Assembly: GCF_002930155.1 (NCBI RefSeq)
Contig: NZ_PHND01000001.1
Span: 558,001-622,000 of the forward strand
Origin: Entomoplasma ellychniae
GTDB lineage: Bacteria > Bacillota_I > Bacilli_A > Mycoplasmatales > Mycoplasmataceae
DNA: 64,000 nt
Direction of reading: 5' to 3'
The notes beneath the pieces are model-generated. The model was given only the letters and a program-made list of their open reading frames with translations, did not search any database and had not been told where the DNA came from. The position numbers were made by a program, and so were the translations under genes. This document shows positions 35,844-47,978 of the stretch, piece by piece. The first letter of the stretch is position 1, and each line of letters starts with the position of its first letter.

Positions 35844-38675
35844 ATGGCATCAGATAAACGTTTATTGAAAAATTATGGTAAATTAGCAGATAAAATTATA
35901 GCTTTAGAACCAGAAATGAAAAAAATGGATATTGCAGATTTTGCTTTAAAAACTAAAGAATTTAAAGAAAGAATTGTAAATGGTGAAGATGTTGATGATT
36001 TATTAATTGAAGCTTATGCAGTTGCAAGAGAAGCAGCTAATAGAGTATTAAAATTGAACGCATATAAAGTTCAGTTGCTTGGAGCAATAATTCTTCATTA
36101 TGGAGATATCGCTGAAATGAGAACTGGTGAAGGTAAAACTTTAACTGGGTTATTTCCAGCATATTTAAATTCACTAACTGGAAAAGGTGTTCATATAGTT
36201 ACAGTTAATGAATATCTTTCAAGACGTGACTCTGAAATTAATGGTCAAGTTTTTGATTTACTAGGTGTAAGTGTTGGGCTTAATGGTTCAAGAATGTCTA
36301 AAAATCAAAAAAGAGAAGCATACGCAGCTGATATAACATACACAACAAATGCAGAAATTGGTTTTGATTATTTAAGAGATAATATGGTTATTGAAGCTTC
36401 TGATAAAGTTCAAAGAAAATTGAATTTTGCAATTATTGATGAGGCTGATTCTGTTCTTATTGATGAGGCTAGAACGCCATTGATTATTTCTGGTGGAACA
36501 TCGTCAAGAGCTAATTTGTATAAAATGGCAGATAAATTTGCAAAAGAAATTAAAGAAAATGAAGACATTGATATTGATTTGGAAACCAAACAAGTTTATC
36601 TAACTGAATCAGGGATGAAAAAAGCTAAGGATTTTTTTACTTTAGAAAATCTATTTGCTTTAGAAAACACTGAAATTTTCCACTTAATTTTAAATGCATT
36701 GAAAGCTAATTACACATTTAAAGAAGGTGTAGAATATACAGTTGTAACTGGTGAAGTTGAATTAATTGATCAATTTACAGGACGTATTTTAAAAGGTAGA
36801 TCATATTCTGATGGATTACAGCAAGCTATTCAGGCAAAAGAACTTGTTGAAATTGAAGATGAAACTTCAATTCTTGCAACAATCACATACCAAAACTTTT
36901 ATCGTTTATATGCAAAACTGTCAGGAATGACAGGAACTGCTAAAACTGAAGAAGAAGAGTTTTTAAAAATTTACAATACTAGAGTTGTTACGTGCCCTAC
37001 AAACAAACCAATTATTAGAAATGATGAATCTGATTATACATTTGGTACTAAAAATGCAGCACTAAAAAAACTAATAATTGATATTAAAGAAATTAATGAA
37101 AAGGGTAATCCTATTTTGATAGGTACTACTAGTGTTGAATCATCAGAGCAAATTTCAAGATACTTAGAAAAAGCTGGTTTAAAATATGAGATGATTAATG
37201 CTAAGAACCATGATAGAGAAGCAGAAATTGTGTCTATTGCTGGTGAATTAAAAGCAATTACATTAGCAACAAACATGGCTGGTCGTGGAACTGATATAAA
37301 GTTAAATGATGAAGTTAGAGCTTTAGGTGGTTTGTGTGTTTTTGGAGTTGAAAGAAATGAAGCTAGACGTATTGATAACCAATTAAGAGGTCGCAGTGGG
37401 AGACAAGGTGATCCTGGTATGTCGAGATTTTATATTTCAATGGAAGATGATTTAATGATTAGATTTGCTTCGCCAAGAGCTAGAAAAAGTTTTTTAAGTT
37501 TAGGTGATGATCACATTAAATCAAAAATATTTACTAGAGCTGTTACAAATGCACAAAAAAAACTTGAAGGTTTGAACTTTGATCAGCGTAAAAATGTTTT
37601 AGATTATGATAATATTTTAGCTCAACAACGTGAAGTTATGTATGCACAAAGAGATGATATTTTAGAAGCTGAAGATTTAAAAGTTGTAATTAACAAATTG
37701 CAATTAACAGTAGCTTATGAATTGATTGAATTAAATTCAGAAGTTATTCATGGAGAAAAAGCAATTAATGCTGAAAAGTTAATGAATGAAATTGATGGTA
37801 AGTTAGTTGCACATAGACGTTTTTTAATTCCAGATTTTTATAATAAAGAAAAATTCCAACTAGCAAAAGAAATTGCTGATGCAATGCTAGAATTCTATAA
37901 AGCAAGAGTTATAGATATTCCAAATGATGTAGTTTTAGAAATGGAAAGAAGAAACATTTTACAGTTTTTTGACAAATACTGAACAAATCATATTGATGTT
38001 GCTTCTAAACTTAAAGCCGGAGTATATTTACAACAATATGCTCAAAATAACCCATTATCAATTTATATTGAGCAATCAACAGTATTATTTAATAAAACAA
38101 AAGTTGATATTGCTTTTGATGTAGTTAATACATTATCATCAATTGTTTTAAAAGCACCAGAGGTTAAAGAAGAAGTTAAAAAAATTGAAATTACAGATGC
38201 CATAATTGATGAGATATTAGAAGAAGTTGGTTTGAGCGTTCAACAATTAAATAAAGAAGATATAAATAATAGATTCAACACTCTAATTCCTAAAGCAAGT
38301 GATGAAAAACACTTTCAAAAATTAAATATGCAAAGAGATATTTTATTAGGTTTAGTCATTGAACTCCAAAGAAGACAAGAAAATTCTAGAAATCGTACAG
38401 TTGATATTTCTGAACAAGAAATGCAGCAAATTTTAGCAACTTTAGAAATTAAAGATATTGCAAATATTTCTGAACAAGAAATTTTAGAATTATATGAAAA
38501 AAAATTAAAAACAGTTTCAAACGAGCAAGAAGCACAAAAGTTAAATACTTTTAAAGAAATTGCATTAACTTTGAATAAACAAATACAAGAAATAAAAAAA
38601 GATATTAATAACAAAAAATCAATTATTGATGACAATAATGATGGTGGTGTTATATCAAAAGCTAAAATTGGATAA
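35844..38675 (+). CDS. secA: Preprotein translocase ATPase SecA
   Basis: A 943-residue motor protein that pushes preproteins through SecYEG. Walker A MRTGEGKTLT is at residues 92-101, the DEAD-type motif at IIDEADSVLIDEARTPL, then YQNFYRLYAKLSGMTGTA (preprotein cross-linking region) and MAGRGTDI/QLRGRSGRQGD of the second motor domain. The C-terminal part has over 100 extra, Gln/Glu/Lys-rich, probably coiled-coil residues, and the zinc-binding Cys tail of many SecA proteins is missing. One TGA (37980) is Trp. AAAGGAGAA precedes the start. Confidence 0.97.
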
Positions 38676-38683
38676 GAAAGAAC

Positions 38684-38718
38684 ACTAGGCTCAATCCTAG
38701 TGGTTTTGTATTTTTACA
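38684..38718 (+). terminator. Probable terminator after secA
   Basis: CACTAGG and CCTAGTG form a 7-bp stem with a 6-nt loop, followed by a T-rich stretch (GTTTTGTATTTTT). Confidence 0.75.
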
Positions 38719-38733
38719 AAGAAAGAAGGTTGC

Positions 38734-40728
38734 ATGAAATACATTAAAGATAATAAATTTGAATTAAAAAGTGACTTTCAACCATCTGGTGATCAACCAA
38801 AAGCCATTAATGATTTAATTAAAGGAATAAATGAAAATAAAAAACATCAAGTTCTACTTGGAGCTACTGGAACTGGTAAAACTTTTACAATGGCTAATGT
38901 TATTACACAAATAAATAAGCCTACTTTGATTCTTGCGCATAATAAAACACTTGCTATGCAACTTTATTATGAATTAAAAGAATTTTTCCCAAACAATAGA
39001 GTTGAGTACTTTGTTTCTAACTTTGATTACTTTCAACCTGAAGCCTATAAACCCTCAACTGACTTATATATAAACAAAGATGCAAGAGTTAATATGGAAT
39101 TAGATATGTTGAGGATGAGTGCAATGAATGCTTTATCAATAAGAAACGACACAATTGTTGTTGCATCTGTTGCTTGTATTTATCCATCACAAAATCCAAT
39201 TGAGTATGCTTCTAGTTTTTTTGAGTTAAAAACTGGGCAAAAAATTTCAAAAAAAACTCTTTTACTTTATTTAATTAAAACAGGTTATACAAGAAATGAT
39301 ATTGAAAATTTACCTGGTACTTTTAGTGCGAAAGGAGATATTATCAAAATTGTTCCTGGTTGAACTATGAATGCTATGTATCGATTGTCATTGTTTAAAG
39401 ATGAAATAGAAATGATTGATATGTTAAATGTTACAACTGGAAGTTTAATCGAAAAAATAAGTACTGTAACAGTTTACCCAGCTCAAGCATATGTAACGCC
39501 AGAAGATAAACTTAAACAAGCTTGTTTAAACATAAGAGCAGAATTAACTGAAAGAATTCAGGAATTTAAAGATGAAGGAAAATTATTAGAAGCAGAGAGA
39601 ATAGATCAAAGAACTAGATTTGATTTAGAAAGTTTAGAAGAGTTTGGTTTTGTTTCAGGAATTGAAAACTATTCAGCGCATTTAGATTTTAGAAAATCAG
39701 GGCAAACACCATATTCTCTTTTGGATTATTTCAAAGGTGATTTTTTAACAATTATTGATGAATCACATATAATGATTCCTCAAACAAGAGGAATGTATAA
39801 TACTGATAGGTCTAGAAAAACAACTTTGGTTGAATATGGTTTTAGACTACCATCAGCTTTAGACAATAGACCTTTAAATTTTGAAGAATTCCAGTCAAAA
39901 TTAAAACAAGTTATTTACACATCAGCCACACCTGGAGAATATGAATTAGAAAAAGTAGATAACAAAGTTGTTGAACAAATAATCAGACCGACAGGTTTAT
40001 TAGATCCAGTAATTGAAATCAAAAAAACAGAAAATCAAATTGAAGATATTATTGAACAAATACATGAACGTAAAAAAAATAATGAAAAAGTTTTTATTAC
40101 AACACTAACAATAAGAATGAGTGAAGATTTAACTAGTTACTTGCAAAATAGAAATATAAAAGTAGCCTATTTACACTCAGAACTTAAGACATTGCAAAGA
40201 TCTGAAATTTTGAATGATTTAAGAAGAGGTGTTTATGATGCTGTTGTTGGGGTTAATTTATTAAGAGAAGGGCTTGACTTACCAGAAGTAAGTTTAGTTT
40301 GCGTTTTAGATGCAGATAAACAAGGTTTTTTAAGAAATACTAAGTCTTTAATTCAAACTGCTGGACGTGCTGCTAGAAATGTTAATGGTAAAGTTATATT
40401 TTATGCTGACTCGACATCAACAGCTATGCAAGAAGCTATTGATGAAACCAATAGAAGAAGAACTATTCAGGAAGCTTATAATATTAAACATAATATCACA
40501 CCCAAAACTATTACTAAAAAAATTACAGATTCATTGATGAGTGATTCAACTAAAAAACAATTATCAATGATCAAAAAATCTAAAAATAAAAAGGGTGTTT
40601 ATCAAGCAACTATTGATTCTATAAGAGTTGACATGTTACAAGCAGCTAAAGATTTAGATTTTGAAAAAGCAGCAATTTTAAGAGATACAATAATTGAACT
40701 TGAAGCGCAAAAAAACGAGGTAAAATAA
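38734..40728 (+). CDS. uvrB: Excinuclease ABC subunit B
   Basis: A 664-residue DNA-damage verification helicase of nucleotide excision repair. Helicase motif I GATGTGKTFT starts at residue 43; the beta-hairpin YYDYFQPEAY-type sequence appears as NFDYFQPEAY; then IIDESH, TSATPGEYE, GVNLLREGLDLPEVSLV and QTAGRAARN. The C-terminal UVR domain that contacts UvrC/UvrA is intact (AAKDLDFEKAAILRD). One TGA (39361) is Trp. The stop overlaps the uvrA start by one base. A ribosome binding site GAAAGAAGG precedes the ATG. Confidence 0.98.
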
Positions 40729-43577
40729 TGCAAGATAAAATAATAATCAAAGGAGCTAGAGAAAACAATCTAAAAAATGTTGATTTAGAAATTCCAAAAA
40801 ATAAATTAATAGTATTTACAGGTTTATCAGGTAGTGGTAAATCATCTTTAGCATTTTCTACAATTTATGCAGAAGGTAGAAGAAGATATATAGAGTCTTT
40901 GTCAGCTTATGCAAGGCAATTTTTGGGAGGTAATGAAAAACCTGATGTTGATTCAATTGATGGATTATCACCAGCAATATCAATTGATCAAAAAACAACA
41001 TCTCATAACCCAAGATCAACTGTTGGAACAGTTACTGAAATATATGATTACTTAAGACTGCTTTATGCAAGAGTGGGAACACCTTTTTGTGTTAATGGTC
41101 ATGGAGAAATTAATGCTATAAGTATTAAGGAAATAATTAACAATATTAAATCTCAAACTGTTGAAGATGAACAAGTTTATATTTTAGCACCAATTGTTAG
41201 AAGTAAAAAAGGTAGTCAAAAAGATTTATTTTTAAAACTTTCAAATGAAGGTTTTATTAGAATTATTGTTGATGGCGAAATTCGAATGCTTGACGAAGAA
41301 ATAATTTTGGAAAAAAATACAAGACATGATATTGACTTGGTAGTTGATCGTTTAATTTTTAAAAATGATGAAGAAATATATTCAAGAATTTACTCAGCTA
41401 TTGAAATTGCAATTCAATATTCAGATAAATTAGTAAAAATAAAATACCCTGAAACAAAAGATAAGGAAGATAAAACTTACTCAACATCATACTCTTGTAG
41501 TGTTTGTGGTTTTAATATACCCGAGCTAGAGCCAAGGTTATTTTCTTTCAATGCACCTTTAGGTGCTTGTGAAGATTGCGATGGTTTAGGAGTGAGATTA
41601 AAAGCTGATCCACAACTTATTATTCCTGATGAAAGTTTATCTATTATGCAAGCAGGGGTAGTATATTTTAAAAATTTTTTAGGAACAGATAATTTAGAAT
41701 GACAAAGATTTAGAACTTTGTGTGATTATTACTATATTGATTTAAACTTACCAATTGAAAACCTTACACCAAAACAAAAAAAAGCTATTTTAAAAGGTAG
41801 TGATGAGGCTGTAGAAATCAAATTAATTAGTAGTAGTGGAAGAAGATATGATTCATATGAGCAAATTGAAGGTGTAGCAGATTTAATCCAAAGAAGATAT
41901 TTTGAAACTAAATCAGAAGAGATTCGAAAATGATATACAAAGTTCATGTCATCAACAATTTGTGAAACTTGTAGTGGGTCAAGATTAAATCCAACTGCTT
42001 TAAGTATAAAAGTAAATAACAAAAATATTTTTGAGTTTACAAGTATGAGTATTTCTGATGAGTTAGAGTTTATACTTAATGTTCAACTATCTGAAAATCA
42101 AGCAAAAATTGCTAATTTAGTGTTAACCGAAATAACTAACAGAATTAGTTTTTTAAATGAAGTTGGTTTAGGCTATCTGGATTTAGCTAGAACAGCAACT
42201 ACTTTATCTGGTGGAGAAGCACAAAGAATTAGACTGGCAAAACAAATTGGGAGTCAATTAACAGGAATATTATATGTTTTAGATGAACCATCAATTGGTT
42301 TACATCAAAGAGATAACGATAAATTAATTAACACTCTAAAACATTTAAGAGATTTAGGTAACACTTTAATTGTTGTTGAACACGATGAAGATACAATGAA
42401 AGTTGCTGATTGAATTGTTGATGTTGGACCCAGAGCTGGAGAACATGGTGGAGAAATATCATTTAGTGGTACTTATAAAGATATTTTAAAATCTAACAGT
42501 ATTACAGGACAATATTTATCTGGTCAAAAAAAAGTTGATGTTCCTAAAAAACGTCGTATTGGTACTCAAAGAAAACTAGAAATACTAGGTGCTAAAGAAA
42601 ACAATTTAAAAAATATAAATGTAACTATACCTTTAAATAAATTTGTTTGTATAACTGGAGTTAGCGGTTCTGGTAAATCAACTTTATTAGAAGACATAAT
42701 TTACAAAGGTATTCGAAAAAATCTTTCAAGAGAACACATTGTGGCTGGTGATTTTGGAAAAATGAAAGGTTTAGAGAATATTGATAAAGTTATATTTATA
42801 TCTCAAGAACCAATTGGAAAAACACCAAGATCTAACCCAGCCACTTACACTGGTGTTTTTGACGATATTAGAGACTTATTTACTAACTTACCAGAAGCAA
42901 AAATTAGAGGATACAAAAAAGGCAGATTTTCATTCAATGTCCCTGGTGGAAGATGTGAACATTGTTATGGTGATGGTGTTATTACTATATCAATGCAATT
43001 TATGCCAAGTGTTGAAGTAACATGTGAAGTTTGTGAGGGTAAGAGATATAATGACGAAACACTTCAAGTTAAATACAAAGAAAAAACAATTTCAGACGTA
43101 CTAGGTATGACAGTTGCTACTGCTGCACTTTTCTTTGAAAATATACCTTCAATAAAACAAAAATTAGATACTATTTTAGAAGTTGGTCTAGATTATATTA
43201 AGTTAGGTCAATCAGCAACTACTTTATCTGGTGGAGAAGCACAAAGAATTAAATTATCAACATATTTATTAAAAAAACAAACAGGTCAAACTATGTTTTT
43301 ATTAGACGAACCTACAACAGGGTTACATGTTGATGACGTTAAGCGCTTATTAGCTGTTTTAAATAGATTAGTAGATTTAGGTAATTCAGTTATTTCAATT
43401 GAACACAATTTAGATTTTATCAAAACTGTTGATCATGTTATTGATCTTGGTCCTGGTGGTGGAGTTAACGGTGGTCTTATTGTTGCTCAAGGAACTCCAG
43501 AACAAGTTGCTGATGCCCCAGGTTCTTATACTGGTGAATATTTAAAAAGGTATTTATATAATGATACAAGTAAGTAA
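40728..43577 (+). CDS. uvrA: Excinuclease ABC subunit A
   Basis: A 949-residue ATPase that finds DNA lesions with UvrB. Both ABC modules are complete: Walker [10 protein letters not shown] and GVSGSGKST, signatures [12 protein letters not shown] and [12 protein letters not shown], Walker [12 protein letters not shown] and [11 protein letters not shown]. Zinc-finger Cys pairs are seen in [15 protein letters not shown] and [19 protein letters not shown] codons at 41700, 41931 and 42411 are Trp. The end overlaps folC by 17 nt, so translation may be coupled. No uvrC is in the window. Confidence 0.98.
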
Positions 43578-44661
43578 AGATATAATTGATATTAATCAAA
43601 GATTTCAAAAAATATATAATTTAGATAAGGTATTAAACTTATTAAATAACCCACAACAAAATTTACCAACAATATCTGTTGTTGGAACTAATGGAAAAGG
43701 AAGCACTTCATTTTTTATATCAAAAGGTTTACTAGAAAAATATAACAAAGTGGGTCTATTCACATCTCCAGCTTTTATTTACCACAATGAGCGAATCCAA
43801 ATTAATAACAAGTTTATTTCAGATGAGGATTTAAAACACTATATTAAGATTACAAAAAAATATGTTGTTGAATATAAATTAACTTTTTTTGAAATATGAA
43901 CTTTAATAGCAATATTGTATTTTGCTGACAATAATGTTGATATTATTGTCATGGAAGCTGGTATTGGTGGAGTGAAAGATTCAACTAAACTAATGAGTAA
44001 TCAATTATTGGTTGTTGTAAGTTCTATTAGTTATGATCACATTGAAGTGCTTGGAACATCAATAGAAGAAATTATTTTCCAAAAAGTAAATATAGCTTAT
44101 AAAAATGTGCCCTTGATTATTTCAATGGATAATTTAAAATATAAAGATATTATAATAAAAAGTTTAGTAAATAAGAACGCAATAATTTGAGCTGATTCAT
44201 ATGAAGATAAAATCAATTATCAAAAAGCAAATAAGGGTTTAGCTAATAAAGTTTTACAGCATTTTAAAATTAACTATGATTTAAACAATGTTCAACCACC
44301 ACTTGGTAGATTTACCCAAATTGAATTTAAAGATATAAAAATAATTTTAGATGGAGCGCATAATGTTGATGGTATAAATCAATTAATAAATAGTGTAAAC
44401 ACAAAAGAATGAACAGTTGTGTATGCAAGTATTGAAACTAAAGATTATATAACAATTTTAAATACACTTAAAAACAATTTTGAGAAAGTTTATATAACCA
44501 ACTTTGAATATTTTAAAAGTTGAGATATTAATAAAATTAATCATAATTTAAAAATAAAGAATATTGAAAACTTTATATTAACATCAAAAGAAAATTTACT
44601 TATCTGTGGAAGTTTGTACTTTGTTCCTTTGGTATATGAGTTTATAATTAAACAAAAATAA
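43561..44661 (+). CDS. folC: Folylpolyglutamate synthase
   Basis: A 366-residue Mur-ligase-type enzyme that adds glutamate to folates, which keeps them in the cell and active. The ATP loop is [11 protein letters not shown], followed by [29 protein letters not shown] and DGAHNVDG. It is shorter than the usual 420-440 residues, mainly in the C-terminal domain. The start lies inside the uvrA end. The next gene is a FolT-like transporter subunit, a fitting partner because this organism must import folate. TGA codons are Trp. Confidence 0.92.
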
Positions 44662-44683
44662 TTAAAAAAAAAGGGGATCTAAT

Positions 44684-45343
44684 ATGTTTTATACAATATC
44701 TAATATATGCTTTTTAATAACTGTTTTATTACTTATTATTACAACAACTTATTGACAAAGGCTTTTTTTAAGAAGGGTAAGCATTAAAAATATTGTAATT
44801 ATAGGAATGTTTGTAGCCTTAAGTATAGTCTTAACCAATTTTATTGGGTACGGAATTAGAATTTTAGGAATACAAATGATGTTGGGAAATTTCATAATAT
44901 TTACTTGTGGAGTTTTATTCGGACCATTTTTTGGAATAGTTTCAGGATTTTGCTCTGATTTAACTGGTAGTTTATTATTTATTGGATCATCATTTCATTT
45001 TGGTTATATGCTATCAAAAGTTTTATTAGGTTTCTTTGGAGGATTAGTATTTTTACCTCAAACAAATAAATTATGAAAATTAAGATTAGTTCTATATTTA
45101 TGTGTTGGGTTAATGATATCATCGCTTGTAATTACTCCAATATCTTTAGCTTCAGTAAATGGTTGAGAATATGTTTTATTAACATTTCCAAAAAAACTAA
45201 TAATCATACCTTCGCAAACTATTGTATATTCGATTCTTTCGTTTTCAACTTTGAATATTTCTTATATCTTATTAAAAAGTGAAGCAAATAAAATTTCTAG
45301 GCCCTGATTTTTAAAAAATCAAAAAATCAAAGTTAGATCTTAA
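44684..45343 (+). CDS. folT: ECF transporter S component, probably folate-specific
   Basis: A 219-residue membrane protein with about six membrane segments. VSIKNIVIIGMFVALSIVLTN, LGNFIIFTCGVLFGPFFGIVSG and the CSDLTGSLLFIG stretch match FolT-type S components of energy-coupling-factor transporters. It lies 22 nt after folC and is preceded by AAGGGGAT, so the two form a folate uptake and retention pair. Substrate assignment rests on this context and the family pattern. TGA codons are Trp. Confidence 0.8.
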
Positions 45344-45363
45344 TTAAAAAAAACAACCTTAAT

Positions 45364-45402
45364 GAAAAAATCCAAAAAGTTTCTTTAAAAAGATTTTTTT
45401 AT
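45364..45402 (+). terminator. Probable terminator after folT
   Basis: AAAAAATC and GATTTTTT form a stem over an A/T-rich loop with T residues following. A second, tight hairpin (CTTTATTTC/GAAATAAAG) lies just beyond at 45408-45427. Confidence 0.6.
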
Positions 45403-45462
45403 TTTAGCTTTATTTCAGAAATAAAGAATATACTTATTTTATAAACTATAAAAAGGAATTTT

Positions 45463-46056
45463 ATGAAAAGAACTGGTATAACAAAACTTGGTGCAGCATG
45501 AATAACACTAATTATAAATATAACAACCCTATTTCCATTTATGGTTATTTTAAGTATTTGAGGTAATGAAAAATTTAAATTAGCTGACCCTATTATATTT
45601 TCTATATTTGCTATCTTAGGTTTTATTTATTTATTAGGTTTTTATTTATTCAAAAAGAAAATTATTAAGTGAAAACATATTAAATATATTTACCCAAATC
45701 GTAAACCTACAGAATATAAAGATATGTTTTATTTAAATGTAATAAGTTTATTTTTCAATGTTTTTTGGCTTGGCATAGGGCTAATAACATTATTATTCTT
45801 TTTTAAAGTATTTCCTAATGACTCTTCTTTACAACAAAATTGAATTCTTTTATTTTTAGGGTTTTTATGATTCTTTATAGGACTTATAGGACTTATTTTT
45901 AGTATATTAACCCTTGCATTTTATTATCAGTTCGATTCTAAATTATGAAAATATATTAAATACCTTTCTTTTTTTAGTTTTGTTTTTGGAACTTTTTATA
46001 GTGTTTATGAAACATTTAATTATAATGATCAACATGAAAAACAGCATGAAAATTAA
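45463..46056 (+). CDS. Hypothetical multi-pass membrane protein
   Basis: A 197-residue protein that is open from ATG to TAA once TGA is read as Trp (seven TGA codons, so no long TGA-free stretch marks it). It has about five hydrophobic segments, among them ITLIINITTLFPFMVILSIW, FSIFAILGFIYLLGFYLF and GLIGLIFSILTLAFYY, and a short charged C-terminus (NDQHEKQHEN). AAAAAGGAA stands before the start. I do not recognise a family. Its placement between a terminator and a decayed region suggests an accessory gene. Confidence 0.75.
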
Positions 46057-46100
46057 GATTTAGCCTTGATAGAAAAAAATTTTAAAAGTAACCTAAATGT

Positions 46101-46280
46101 AATTTCATTTTTAAGTTCAATTCAGTTATCTATATTCTTCATTTAATTATTTGTTCTCCAATTTTTGTATGAAGTGCATTTACTTATAATAATATTGTTT
46201 TAATATCTATAGGAATTTTATTTATCATTTTAGAAATAGTATATTTCGTTTGCTGTCTTTTAAAACAAAAAATATGCTAA
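46101..46280 (+). pseudogene. Hydrophobic gene fragment
   Basis: Sixty codons without a start codon encode a membrane-like segment (LHLIICSPIFVWSAF, then LISIGILFIILEIVYFVCC) and end at TAA. The layout suggests the 3' end of a small membrane protein gene whose start has been lost. A real gene with a non-standard start cannot be excluded. Confidence 0.35.
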
Positions 46281-46417
46281 TTAAAAACATTTTTAAAAAA
46301 TCATTTAATCTACAATAGATCAAAAAAAATAAAATATAAAATTAACACACTTAATTTACATTGGATGTGTGTTTAATATAAATTAATAGTTTAAGTTTGT
46401 TATTTGGATTGTCTTTT

Positions 46418-46627
46418 ATGAATAATTTGTCAGAAATTAACAGAATAATAATGATATTTTGATTAGTTATTTAGCTAGTCTTTAATATAGTATGCAACTT
46501 GTATATATATTTCAATTACAAAATAGAAAAAGTTTATTTAATTAAATTAGATAAAAATATTAAAAATAATTTGCTACAAAATTTAATTAATAACAATGGA
46601 AAAAATAAATGTAAATATAAAATTTAG
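46418..46627 (+). pseudogene. Small gene remnant with in-frame TAG
   Basis: From ATG at 46418 the frame reads MNNLSEINRIIMIFWLVI, meets TAG at 46472, and continues for 50 codons as LVFNIVCNLYIYFNYKIEKV with a Lys/Asn-rich tail to TAG at 46625. The hydrophobic segment spans the stop, so one nonsense mutation in a small single-pass membrane protein is the simplest reading. No family recognised. Confidence 0.4.
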
Positions 46628-47038
46628 TAAGTTTTATTAAAAAATATACAACCTTGAAGAAATTACAAAATTTAGTTAAAAGGTTGTTATTTTTATGCCA
46701 AATTAATTAATTCTAAATTAAATAAAATAGTTTTAGAAAAATATCAAAATGAAAAAAACTTTTAATTCAATTCTAAAAACTTTCATTAAAATTAGGCTAT
46801 AAAGTTACAAAAATCTCAGTTAAAAATTATAAATAATCATAAAACAATTTCAAAAAAAGAAATGTGGGTTAATTCTATTTATAAATTAAAAAATTAAGAA
46901 TATTCTGCTAAAAAAGAAACCAATTAGATTTACGTAAGTAAAATGGTATCTTTAAGGTTGTTAATGATCGAATAAGATTTTTATTTTATATTTTCTAACA
47001 TTATAGTAAAATTATAAAAAGAAACTAAGAGGATAGCG

Positions 47039-47959
47039 ATGTCACATTTTTTTATTAAAGACTTATTAGAAAGAATTAAAATGCAAGTGTTAAGTGGTAA
47101 AGATCATTTAGACAGAGAGATTACAGTTTATGGTTTAAATAGAGCGGGTTTAGAGTTAACTGGTTTTATAACATTAAACGAAGATAAAAAACACAAAAGA
47201 GCTATTTTATTGTCTTCGAAAGAAAGTGAATACATGAAACAGTTTAATGACCAAGAAGCATTTAGTAAATACGAATTGCTTTTACAAATGGGGTCGCCTG
47301 TAATTATAATAACTAAAAAATTTAAAGATATAAGACTAGTTGAAGTTGCCAAAAAATACAATTTTCCTTTACTTCAAACTAATAATCCTTCGACAAGTGA
47401 GGTTACTCAAAAAATATTAGATGTATATGATATCTTTTTTGCGCCATCAATTGAAACTCATTCAACTTTAATGAATATTTTTGGTAAAGGTGTTTTAATA
47501 TTTGGCCAATCAGGAATCGGTAAATCAGAAGTCTCTCTTGAATTAATGAAAAAAAATCATTTATTTGTAGGGGATGACAGAATCATATTAACTAACAAAA
47601 ATAGTGAATTATTTGGTAAGTCTCACCCAATGCTAAAAAACCTTATTGAAGTTAGGGGAATTGGAATTATTGATGTATCTAAAATCCAAGGGCATCAGTT
47701 AATAATGGATGAAACAAAAATTCATATGGGAATTGAGTTGTTTAAATTTGATAACAAAGAAGCAGATACAACTGATAGATTAGGTAGTGATTGATATAAA
47801 AAAGAGTTTTTAGGAATCACAATCCCTTACTTAAGTGTACCTGTTAGTGCTGGTCGAAATTTAGCTAACATTATTGAATCTGCTGTTGGTCAATTAAAAG
47901 TTCAAGATGCTGAACCAGATTTTGATATTATAAAATTACTAGCTGAAAGAAACAAATAA
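47039..47959 (+). CDS. hprK: HPr kinase/phosphorylase
   Basis: A 306-residue bifunctional enzyme that phosphorylates HPr on Ser46 and also removes the phosphate, linking sugar uptake to energy status. The N-terminal domain is followed by Walker A GQSGIGKSEVSLELM, the GDDR motif and the family signature LIEVRGIGIIDV. One TGA (47792) is Trp. AGAGGA is upstream of the ATG. It heads the cluster hprK-lgt-trxB-lgt-whiA, an order related to that of Bacillus. Confidence 0.97.
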
Positions 47960-47978
47960 ACAAAAGAAGAGGTTTGAA

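Larger units (their letters stand above)
46057..47038. other. Decayed non-coding stretch (about 1 kb)
   Basis: No intact gene on either strand even with TGA read as Trp. It holds two hydrophobic or charged fragments (46101-46280 and 46418-46627, listed separately) and three terminator-like hairpins: AACACAC/GTGTGTT at 46344-46373, ACAACCTT/AAGGTTGT at 46648-46687 followed by T residues, and an imperfect stem at about 46913-46953. The hairpins look like former ends of transcription units, so the stretch is probably a graveyard of small genes. The hprK promoter must lie near its right end. Confidence 0.6.

Noticed and set aside
40728-43577. uvrA broken into four genes
   Set aside because: Frames at 40728, 41718, 41946 and 42741 are the same frame interrupted only by TGA (Trp); both ABC modules are complete.
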